64,000 nucleotides of DNA from Phylloscopus collybita (taxonomy: Eukaryota; Chordata; Aves; Passeriformes; Phylloscopidae): NCBI GenBank assembly GCA_027886175.1, contig JAJNNQ010000009.1, positions 25,161,501 through 25,225,500 on the forward strand, in the 5' to 3' direction. Positions 37,101-49,100 of this stretch are shown in pieces (the stretch's first letter is position 1; each line of letters begins with the position of its first letter). Position numbers and translations under genes: made by a program. The notes under the pieces were generated by a model. It did not search any database. It worked only from the letters and a program-made list of their open reading frames with translations, and was not told the DNA's origin.

Positions 37101-40100
37101 ATAGGAGTTTAAATCTCAAAAGCTAGATTTCACAAGGATTGTATAAAATTTTAACAATCGGTATTAATGTGACATCTTGACCTGAGGACACAGAAAATAT
37201 GTTGTCATTCTCCTTAATCATGTATGTAGTGAAAGCTCAAAGTGGTTTTAGATCTACAGATAATAAACTATTCCTGTAACTGATATTTGTTGTCTTTTTA
37301 GGTATACCAATAACAGTGCCACCACCAGGTAAATTTGCTTAGATTTTTTTTCCACATTTAAGAGATGAAAACTTAACTAATGTTCAACTTGCCAACTTCC
37401 TTTCAATTATACAGATAAAGGGTTATGTATACTAAACTATATGTGTATATATAGGCTTAATTATTTTGATGCTGGGCAGAGGAGAAATTGTATGAAAATG
37501 CCGTTGACTAGTGGACCTAATCAGCCAATTTTCTAGATATATATTTCCTTCTTTTCTCTAAAATCTTTTTTTCTCAGCTATGCAGTAAATAGTTTTGATT
37601 GTTGTTTATTAAGTATTTTTAGAATCTGCCCATGCTTTTGTATCACCATATTTTTAAGAACTATTTTAATGTTTTTCCTTTGTCAAGCTGGAAAGTAATT
37701 CTTAGTCTTACAAATGGATAAAAATCCATTTGCATGGAAACAATTTTTCATTGTTCTCTCTGGGATTTGTTTGCCATTGTATGCTTAGCCTAATTCTTTT
37801 ATGTGTTTATGGGTGATAGATTTTTACTTTCTCCCCTCCTTACCTAATCTATTGTTACAGGTTTTCCACCACCACCTGGCGGTCCTCCACCTTCCCTCAT
37901 ACCCACAATAGACAGGTGATTATCTGTTTGAAATCTTACTAAGCAATCTATCAGTATTCTGTAACTGAAATAAATTAATAAGTAAATTAATAAGCATTTT
38001 CCAGTGTTTTATGGATTTGCAGTTGAGAAAGTGGAGACAGCTTCAGATTTTTACAGTAATTTTACAGAAATATTACTGGTCTCACCTCTCAGCATGTTCT
38101 TTGAGTAGGTTACTTGGCCACTTATGAGTTTAGTTATGACACAGTATCAAAATATCAAATTAGTTACAGTTTTGATGGTAACTCAATGCCAAGACCTAAG
38201 GGAATGATTGTTAAAGTATTCTTTAGTTGTCTGAAGGCTTATTTATGTGAACTGTATACTTTTCAGCTATCATATCCTTTTTTATAAATGTACACAAAAA
38301 TTTGAGCACAGATTCAAGCCCTCATAAACTATAAGAAGTGCCAGAGTTGCACAGAATCCAAATGTGTATTTCTATTCTATTCTAAGTGTTCAGCTGTAAC
38401 AGGCCTAACCGTACTTTTTTAATACTGTTTGTATATGCATTTATATGTATACATGTACATATATTTGTATATATAGATAGAAATATATAAAAGGAGGAAA
38501 AAAGGTTGGCTAGCATGGTCCTTGAAAAGTATTTGTATTTTGCTGGAGACCAAAACCAGGTCATATACAAAACTCACATAAGATGGTTCCAGCCTCTTGT
38601 CAGCCATCTAGATCTCACTGAAGGAAGATGCACACATCTGTTTCTTTGAAATTGAAAATTCTGTTAAAATGCATGATACAGGAGGATGATGGAAAATCTC
38701 CAAGAAAATCTTCACATGATTTAATTGAGAAAAAATTCTAACTTAATACGTTGTATGTGCATGAAAATAAATTTATTACTTTGTCCTCACAGTTGCTGTG
38801 AGTGCTGCTTCTGATTGTATATATTGTATATAATACATATATATTTTATATATGTATCTGTTTATTGAAGGAGGTAGATTTGGTGCTAAAACTGAGTTTT
38901 AACATGTATCTTTGACATGCTGAAACTGGTTTTGGATGTATTTTCCACAGTGGACATTCTTCTGGCTATGATGGTCGCTCTGTTCGTGCATTTTCATATG
39001 GCAGTGGTAAGTAAGCAAGCTTGCTGGCTTTGGAAATTCTGACCAGTGTAATATCAAATTGTTTGATGTATTTATGAGGATTTTAGCTAGAAGACTAAAC
39101 CAGTTCTGTCAGTATTTCATTATGAAAGCTCATTGCTGACCATTGTAAATAGACTAACTATTGGTAAATGCTATTGTTTTGGTTATTAATTTATATACTG
39201 GATATCTTTTCCTGCTGCTTTTGCAGAACTGTGATTTTGAAGCATTATGTACCATAATATCGACTGGAACTCAGGGAGAATTTTTCAAGGATTTAAAAGC
39301 AGGAAATCATCATAATTTTAATTACTAAGACCAATCATTCAGAAATCCTGATGATGTACTGATCCTTTCAAAAACCGTTTGTCTTAAGACACTCTAACCT
39401 TCAGCTATCCTATAGCAAAGTTAGTCTTTTTTTTTTGCCTTTTTTTTTTTTTTTCTAATTACTGTTAGGGAAAAAAATCTGACACCAGAAAACAAAAGTG
39501 AACTAAAATAAAAGCTTCATCATGTGGCAACAAATTGGTATCCACAGATTCTAGGCTGAGTTTAGAACTGTTACCTAGCATAGATCTGCTTCTTGATCTG
39601 AAGGAGAAAATAAGAAGATAAAGTAGATAGAATTATAAAATTACTTGAGCTGGAAGGAATCATCAAAGATTATCTGTTTCAAGCCTTAGGCAAGAACACC
39701 TTTCACTAAATGAGTCTGCTCAAAGTCCTGCCCAGCCTGGCCTTGAACACTTCTAATGGTGGGGCGTCCACAATTTCTCTGGGCAACCTGTGCCCCACCC
39801 CCATCATCACCAAGAATTTCTCCCTTATGTCCAATCTGTATCCATTTCTCAGAGTAAAACAATAGCTCCTTGTTCTGTCACTACAGGCCCTGGCAAAGGG
39901 TCTCTTTCCATCTTCCTTTCTTGTAAGTCTCTTTGCAGTATTGAAAAGCCACAATAAGGCATGCCTAGAACCTTCTCTTTTCCAGGATGAACAACCTAAA
40001 TAACATAGGGAGAGATGTTCCAACTCTGATAATTTTTCGTGGCCCTCCTCTGAACCTGGTCTAACATATCTTTGTTGTCCTGGGGTCACAAGAGCTGGGT

Positions 40101-43100
40101 GCAGTACTCCAGGTGGAGTTTCATGAGGGCACGCAAAGAATCACCTCCCTCAACCTGCTGGCCACTCTTCCCTTTGATGCAGCCAGGATACAAGTGGCTT
40201 TTGGGCTGCAAACTCACACTGCTGCCTCGTATTTAGTTTGTGCCACCAGTATCTCCAAGCCCTTCTCTGCAGGGTTGCTTTGAATTAAGTTCATCACCAG
40301 TTTATACTGACATTGGGGATTGCCCCCACACAGATGCAGGGCCTTGCATGTTGCCAGTCACTACCTCTGCCTTCACAACATCTGCCATTCAGCCCCATGC
40401 TTAGTGCCTTTTCTTCCAGCTAAATTCTATTGCCTTGCTCCTTGTTCCTTTGAACCCTAGCTGATGAGAGGAGAAATTGTAGGGAAAATTCTGTCCATTT
40501 CTGAGGATGTGTGTGATGTTCAGCACAGATCAAATATTCAGCAAATCTATTTCCCAAATGTTCTGAAGTCTTAAGCACGGATATACGAAATGACATTTTG
40601 TAATGGCTCGCAATTTCTTGAAGTTGTAGCAGTTCATGGAGTAACAAGCAGAACTTTGTTGACATTGTAAGGATCCTCATCAGTTATCAAATGTTTGCTT
40701 TCGTGAGTTGGAAGCTTGTTATATTTTCAAGATTTCTTGAAAAAGAATTTATGAACATTGGCTTTACACAGACTTCTTTTTGGCAGTAATTTAATTGTGT
40801 TTTAACAAAAAGGTAAAAGCTGAGATGTACAACTAAAGCCATGCAGAGTGTCATAAGGAAAGCAGTCTTCCTAACGCATACTAACATATGTATGTGGCAT
40901 CTATTACATAGTCTCCAGTGTAGAATGTTTTTCTCTTAGGTTCTCTTTTGTTAGAATTTTCTATTCTCAAGTATTTTCAGGGACATAAGAATATTTCCAA
41001 GTTTTATGTTGACTTTTAGAGATGATGGCATACTTATGTTGTTGCAGCGCCAGTTTTAAAGGATGACTGTTACCATGATCATGCCAACATTGAATCTGAA
41101 TATCTTCAGCAGAATTAAAGCAATTGTCTGTCTCAAAGCTGTCCATGTCATAGGGATTTTTGAATGTGTAGAGACTCTGTGGCATTTTATCACTGATGCT
41201 CATCTCTTAGTGAAAGATGTTTGCCTAGTCAGCATCATAGTCTCACAGTCCCTGCTGTGCAATGTGGTCACTGGTCAGTGTTTAGCAGTGCTCTCTGTGA
41301 ATCAGAATTTGGGGACATTGAGAGCTCCACTGAGAGCTACACAGTGCAGTGTACCACAGGGTACAGATATCACTGTGATTTACAGTCACTAAGTGTATTT
41401 ATTTAATAGTTGTTTTGGATGACAGCACTGAATCTCCAACCTGTTGTCTTCTTTGACAGTCTGTGCATTTCCTAGCTTTGTCAAAATTGCAGGGGAAGTC
41501 GTGTAAATGGAACACATTGCAAAAAGTACCAGTCTTGATTAAGGTACTAGCCCTTCTTCTGCCTGTTCAAATTCCTCAGCTCAAACTTCGGTGTCTCTTC
41601 CCTTGCGGTCAGTCGGGTTTCCCATTGCAAACCCTTTAGGAAGGTTATGTAGTAAAAAAATATGTTATAGCTTCAAGAATGTTTGTTTTATTTTTGTGCT
41701 CTTCCACCACATCAATGTGGTTTCATCAATTTGCACTTAAATCCTTTCACAATTCACTGCTACCTTTGCCAGCATATCTTTGGCTTTGCTTGAGCTGCAT
41801 TTGATCAGCCGCTGAAGTGCCTTCTATTGTATGCTTGTTTGCTTTTTCCTCAAGCAGTTCTCTGGTCTGTGCTCTAACTGTTTTTTATATCTTAGGAACT
41901 TGCAAGACATTTAACATTACAGAAACAGTTTGAGAGTCAGTATTTTTTGAGGCACAAGGAAGAAGCATTTAAATAGTTTGCCTTATACCATGAAGCTTTA
42001 AGTTTTTAAACCATCTCCAAAAGTACTAACTATTCAAAGCTGTCTTCCTGTTTTAAAAGTAACATCAGAGTTAAATTTTTGAAGTGTCTTTCTTCTTGTA
42101 GAAATTATTGGAATAATCCATATAGAAATAACAGAAGTGACAAATTATTTCATTCAATGTAGTAAAAGCAGATAACCAATTCATACTAGAAAGTAAGCTT
42201 CTTGTGTGTTGTGAATAATTCCTGGTGAAAATCTAGATATAAAAATATGCAATGTGTCAAATTACTGTTCTATCTCATGTTACTGGTGAGAAATACTTCT
42301 CTCTGATGAGAATTACTCTAGATGGAGTATCCAAAACGTATTGTAAAAGTTCATACTACCATTAACAATTGGTTCGTAGTATACATTTAAAGTTAAGTTT
42401 AAACTTTAGATCAGAATACTCTGGCAGCCAGTGTGTCATGTACCATATGTGTGTTGTTGACATAGTGGCAAGTCAAGGAAATTAGCAGTCTTCTAAGTCC
42501 AGCTGATTTTTTTTTTTTGCTATTTTTGGCTGCTTTCCTTCGACAAATTTCAGGTCTTGGCAGTATAATGAACAGCATAATATTGTATTAGGACATTTTT
42601 TTCTGTTAACCCTTCATTTTGCTTGTAGACCTGAAGTTAAATAGTGTCAAGCATTTTATTAGAGGCAAAACTTGTATAAATCCTTTTTTAAGGAATTGTA
42701 ATACTTTTCATTGCAAATATATTTTAACAATGAAGTGTTTTTCCCTGCTCCACTGCCTGCTGTAAAGGTCTTTTGTATTCCTCCTCTGGACGCTTGGCAA
42801 ACTGCTCTCTTAAGCTTCTGCCAAAGCTTTCTGAGGCAGGCATACCCCAGACGTTACAGGCAAGGCAGTCTGCACATAGCTGTCAGCAGAAGCCACTGGT
42901 TTTATAACTCAACAGTATTAAATACAGCACCAGTAACACACTTTACATTGTTCAGTGAATATTTATGTTAATTGTACTGTTAATCTCTTTGTGACATCAT
43001 GAAGTCAAGTAAATATTGTTCTCATATTATAGATGATGAAGTGGAGCTCAAAGCAAACGATTTATTGAAAGTTAGGAAAGCTAGCAAGGCAGATAAGCAG

Positions 43101-46100
43101 AAAGGGAGAAGTCCTCAGTACTGTAAGTCCGCTAGAGAGTGCTATTTCCAGCTAAATACTCAGCCCTTGTTTTTCCTTTACAGGATGCGTTCACGGGACT
43201 TCTGGCGAGGGAGGGCAGGACAGAACAGTTGGGGCATTAAAAGTAGCAGTTCTGTATTACAATGAAGTTGGCAAAAAGCAGTGGAGAAGCATGTTCCCTC
43301 TCCCCATTGTTAGCTATCTAAAAAAGGTTGGGAGACAGTGTTAAGACTTCCTTCTTAACATCTTAACATGTCACTTCTAAATTAAGATTATGCTTAATTT
43401 TCTTAAACCGTTACATTTTAGTGGTATTATTGTTTGTGCTGAGTATTCATAAATGTTGTCTTACAGAGCACAAGTGGGAGCATTATTTCTTCTCCCCAGA
43501 GTGAATTTATTTCTAAAGCTCTTTTTACATCTGTAACCAGAAAAGTATGACAAAGCATGGTATAGAATATAAATTAGTGAATGAGAACTTCATAGCTGAC
43601 ATTGTATTTTAAATACAATGATTTTGAAGTACAAGAGATAAAAATAATAGGATTTAAATACAAGTCTGGAAGTGTCATTTTTTTGAAATGTATTTTCAGA
43701 GCACCTGAGTTTCAAAGGCGGTTTTGTTTTTGGATTGTTTTAATTTTGTTGTTTCCCCAAAATAAAGCCATTTGACCACACCGAATCAGATTCTTTGAGC
43801 AAGTATTTGCACAATTTTTTTTTTCCCCGAAAGTGTTTAGACAGTCTTTAAGGTATATACCCTGGTTCTGTACATCCTCATAAGAAGTATTTAAATAAGT
43901 GCCAGAAGCTTTTGTAATCATCATGGAAAAAATGCTGTTTGCTTAGAATTAACTCTAATGTGAAAAGGGAAGATTAAACAATGTTATTGGAGGAAACTGA
44001 CAAATGTGTTTTCATGCATAAGTTTCCATATGATATTTGATTTTGTTCTTTCTAATAACTACATCTCTTTCTTTAGTTACCTTTCCACACCCTGCAGGTT
44101 CTGCACCCTCATGGTCTAGTCTTCTGGACACCAGCAAACAGTGGGATTACTATGCACGAAGAGAGAAGGATAGGGAACGTGAGAGAGAGAGATCCCGAGA
44201 TCGGGATCGCGACCGGGACCGAGACAGAGATCGAGACCGTACCAGAGACAGGGAAAGGGACCGAGATCACAGTCCATCTTCAAGTGCGTTCAACAGGTCA
44301 GTGAAATGTCCTAAACGTGCTGTAACTCTGCTCAAAACCCTTGACTCTGTTAAATGGTGTACTTCAACACTCAAATTTGGTGTTCTGCTGCATATTCGAA
44401 AAAGCTGGATGGTGTGGCTTCTTCACCTTTGCCCTTTTCTCTTGGAAACTATAATTCTAATTTTCTACATGTAGAACAGAAACAGAAAAAAAGGACAGTA
44501 TACGTCCAGATTGGTCATAGTGCTTTACAGGTTAAAGGTGATTTAAGTCTTGAGAATGTCTGAAATATCCATCTCTTTTTGACATCAATAGGTCTAGAAA
44601 AAATTACAGAAAAATCTGCAGAAGTACCAAATGAAGTTTAATTGCCAATTTGGTACTAAGCACAACGTGTTGCAACACTTGACCTCCATTGATGGTGTTA
44701 AATACCTGCTAAAATGGTTAATATGATTGTTAAAAATGGCTGGATAATAATATCTCCTCTCATTTTAAAAACTATTATTTCAAGGTTGAGAACTTTAATT
44801 TTGATGTGGACGATGAAAATCATGTCAGATAACTTAATTCAGCTTTCTAAGTGCTTTAAAAAAACCCCGCAACTGCTCTGTGGTTCATGTGCTCAAGTAG
44901 AAAGCATTTAGTGTTGAGCTCGCTATGGCTCCATAGAACAGAGGTCTATTGGTTAACCAGATTTTTCTAAATTTCCTCTGCCTGTTATCTTCTAAGCTTT
45001 TTGGGGTAAGTATCTGATGCTTTTGTCAGCGTTTGTTGTTAAGTTTAAATTTCTGCAAAATAGATGTTAGCTATTAGGCAGATTGTTTTTACTAATGGTT
45101 TTGAGCTGAGGGGAATGAGAGCACTGAGAGTCAACATTACTGCGGCTGAGAGATGACATTTTTGCATGATGATTGTTAGCTGAAGACCCAAACTGGATGC
45201 AAGCTTGGGGATTTTCCATATATGCTGGTGTGGTGTTGTCCTCTCCTGTCGGCGTGTACCACGTTCCAGGGTCAGTTGCTGAGGGCTGAAGACATATCTA
45301 AACATCTGTTTCTCAGACAGCTTGATTGAAGGCCAGAAAGAACCCTGGTCACTCAAGGGTGCTTGAAATGAACCTTAATAGCTTCCAGGCCCCAAGAAAT
45401 CTCTGTGCTGCTGCCAGAGTTATCTGTAAAGGAGGGGGGGGAAGAGCAGGCCTCAACTTTTTTATGTGACTAAATTATCCACCATCTGTAGCAAAGCTGT
45501 TGCCACATGGCTGTGTAAGAAAATGGGAGGCCCTTAACTAGGATAAGTTGGTTTGGGAATCATGGAAGAGGTGGGAGAGGCTTACAAAAGAACATGTAGA
45601 TATAACATTTCTTAAGAAGGTTTATTTTCAGTTCTGTGCACTTATGAAAATAAAATGAATGGAGCTGTGAGGAAGAGAATGTGAACTATTTTAAAGACTG
45701 CACAGATTTATAGCTTTTATTTATATTCCCTTTTTTAAAACTTTGATCAAGTGGTACTTTGGTGGGGTTTGTAGTAAGCATCAGGTTTAGTGTTTTACTG
45801 CTCAGAAATTACAGCCTTCAATGCTTTTAGCAGTTGTTTTCCAGATGAATAGCTGTGTTTTTGCTACAGAAATGGTTTTAAGAAATGCTACAGCATTTCT
45901 TAAAATGATAGGAAAATAGGATTTTTATTCTATTATAACCAAAATGTGGTTTGAAAATGAGCTTTCAGCTGTGTTTATATTCTGTTCTGCTTTTACCTTG
46001 CTATCCTCAAAGAAAAGTGTGCATTTTTAAAATGCGTCTCACTCTGCCCCCTTGAGAAAATGCCATTATTTTTGGACTGTTACCCTTCTGCAAAGGTTGG

Positions 46101-49100
46101 GACTTTATTTAGTTTTTATTTATTTAGTTTTTATTTATTTAGTTTTTATTTGAGGGTTTTTTGTTTGTTTTATTTTGGTAGTTTCAAGTCAATTAGTTAC
46201 CACTAAAAATGTAGACATTGGAATTTGATTGATATGTTAGTGTTTCGTGGTTCTTCCCCAGCAGTTTGAAAAATTAAAAAAAAAGAAAGAAACTACAAAA
46301 AAAAGAAAGAAACAAACCCCCCCCCCCAAAAAAAAATCAAAATCAAAAACAAAAACCCCAAAACAAACAAACAAACAAAAAAGGCAAACAAAAAAGACCC
46401 ACAAACCCCCGCAACTGTGTTTGTAAGGTCCTGGAACTTAATGATCCCATGCAGAAGAGCAGATGAGGGTCTGGCTGGACTGCAGCTTTACAGGGCTGGG
46501 TGTCCTGGTGGTCAACAAACTGAACAAGGCTCCACAATCAGTGTGTGATGAAGCTCAAAACACTGAGCAGAATTAGAGTGTTCCTGAAAGATCCCAACAC
46601 ACTGGTCTTGGCAAACTGATTTTTTGCTTTACTTAGAGAAGTTGTTTATTTTCATCAGACACACTTACAAGCTGTCATGTTCTTTAGTAGTTTGCCAAAA
46701 TAAGATTTAAAAGGGAGTATCAGTAATATTTTTAACCTTTTCTAGATGTTTTAAAATAACTGGGTAACAGACCAGATGCAGAGTGTGAGTTACCATTAAG
46801 GGCTTCGGATCTCATCCTTGAAACTAAGCTGTTAGTCAACAAGTAGCCATCTAATTTCTCATGGCAAGCTTATCAGTGGTAGACGTACAAATTTTATATT
46901 TTTAATTAGATACTGGTCATCAAAATATTGGTTTTGAGAAGCAATATCAGATATGGAAGGAAACTGCAGTTGCACAGAGAGGCTGGCGAGTCTCCATCCA
47001 TGGAGATATCCTGAGGTGTCTGGACATGGTACTGGTCAGCTGATCCTGAAGACCCTGCTTTATCTGGGGTTTGGTCCTGATGACTCCACTCATGCCTTCC
47101 AACCTCAATCTTTGTGTCAAGTGTGCTTTGCAGGATTCGATCAGCTTACTCTCAGATCTGAGGTTATAAATGCATTATAAAATTAATGAAGTTGTATTAC
47201 TCAGTGGCAAGGCATAATTTTGAGTTCTGCAGTTGTAGCTGTAGTTTTCCTGGTTTTGATGTGTGAGTATTTTTTGTGTCCCTTAGAAAAGCAGAATTTT
47301 CTGTGGGGTCGTTAATGCTTCTCTACAGTGTCTTAAATTACTAATTTCTGACATTTGCTTAATGATGTAGTCAGGGTTTCGTAAAAAGACTAGTGATGTT
47401 GCTTCAGGTGTTCCCCCTTCTCAGTCTTGAGTTTTCATGCATAACTGTAATAATCATTAATATAATATCCTCACTTGGGAAATGGCCAGAGGATCCAAGT
47501 TGTGGCAAATAAAATGGGTTTGATCTCAGTCCTCATTGCTCCAGGACGTGAGAAATCTCTTGGGACTTGAGCTGTTCTCCTCTGTGATCTGTCTGATACG
47601 TTCTGCTGCTGCAGGGACCTCAGGAAGATACTTTCTTTCATGGTAAATGTTGGCAGAGACAGAAACACTTGCCTTTTGTTAGGTCAACAGTATCTAAGTT
47701 GTTACTGATTTTACTTCTTTAGAAAGACTGGTTACACTGTGCCTTTCTTTAGGGCTTGGTGCGGAATCTCCCCAACTATGGCTAGAGAACACTTCATGTG
47801 ATACATAAATAATTACACTAAGTTCGTTTGTGTTGAAGTTGCACTGTTAAATGATGCTGGGTAGGTTTTTCTTGGTGGAGAAATGATGAAATGATTGTGC
47901 CTTATTAAGCTTTGCTCATGTAGCATTTGAGTCGTATTGGCTAACAATGGACAGTATTCTCATCTCTTTTTTTCTTTTTTTCTTTTTTTTTTAGACTTCA
48001 GTAAACTCTTAGAACTGCCCTTTTCATCAACTCAAAATATAAAAATATATTTTTAAGTAAAGCCTTTGAATTCTTGATATTTAGGGGTGTTTATCAACAT
48101 TGTGACAGGGCAGCATTTCATGGCAATCCAAGCAAGAAGTGGAAATAGAGACAGAACTGGAGAAAAATTAATTTCAAAACCAGCTCAAAACATTTAGTTT
48201 ATTTTACTCTTTGTACTTAGCTTTTCCTTTTCTTGAAGCAGGTATAAGGAAATGGATAACTGTACCAAAACATAATTTTAATTTACCCAAATTGTATAAT
48301 AGTCAAAAGGTGTGCTGATAAGTGTTGAATGTTTCAAACTGATCTGAAAACATTACTAAAGTTTGGGATTGTATTTCCTTCACAGTTAGATTCAGGTTCA
48401 AGCTAACAGCTTGATAACTCCTATATAAACTTAATGAGTCACCGTTGTATTCTTTTTTCTTTCACTTTTAATGAACATTTTCCTTTCAAAATTGCATTAA
48501 CTGCACAAGTCTAGTGTATAACATGAAGAACTCTATTGTCCTTTAGGCACTGGAACTCATGTAGACACCCAGAAGCAATATTAAGATTTTCCTGTCATTT
48601 AGCTTGTTATTGTTGTACTCCTTGGTCTTACTGTGCTGAAAATCTCTTCTTTCTGAATCAGTGATGAAGAACGCTACAGATACAGAGACTATGCAGAGCG
48701 GGGCTACGATCGCCATAGGACAAGTAGAGAGAAAGAAGACAGACACAGAGACAGGAGACACAGAGAGAAAGAAGAGACTCGACACAAGTCATCTCGAAGG
48801 TTTGATTTCTCTTTTTTAATAGGATATGAAAGACTTGCCCAGTTTAAAAAAAAAAAAAAAAAAAAGAAGTAAACTTTTTAAAGAACCCCAAACAAACAGG
48901 AATTTTGTGGAAAGACTGTAAACACTTGAATATGCTACTTGGAACAAGTCTGCCATATAAAACGTGGACAGACAAAAAGCAATACTGACCCTGGGTAACC
49001 TTGTATTGAGTGATGTATGTGACAGTCAGTATAGGAACAGAAATCAGGACATTGGGGAAAGAAAGGTAAAAATGGTGAGTCAGAAAGAGGTGGAATGAAG

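Larger units (their letters stand above)
30965..44076 (+). other. FIP1L1: FIP1L1 introns 10-14
   Basis: Intron 10 30965-31943, intron 11 32098-37301, intron 12 37329-37860, intron 13 37916-38950 (AT-rich TATATA stretches near 38430-38490 and 38817-38870), intron 14 39007-44076. Intron 14 holds a CR1 copy (39636-40400) and a 21-nt palindrome (43600-43620). Open frames such as 33819-34265 have no recognisable similarity. Confidence 0.65.
44297..48661 (+). other. FIP1L1: FIP1L1 intron 15
   Basis: Contains a three-copy A/T-rich tandem repeat (about 46105-46150), an A/C-rich simple tract (46275-46410) and a CR1 fragment (46950-47120). Nothing else recognised. Intron 16 (48800-49525) carries a 20-nt-class poly-A tract near 48845-48864. 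Confidence 0.65.

Noticed and set aside
39706..40089. 127-codon minus-strand frame
   Set aside because: It is a translation of the CR1 LINE 3' untranslated region, not a gene.
43755..43767. AATAAA-containing stretch in FIP1L1 intron 14
   Set aside because: A premature intronic poly(A) site is possible, but no terminal exon or GT-rich element supports it.
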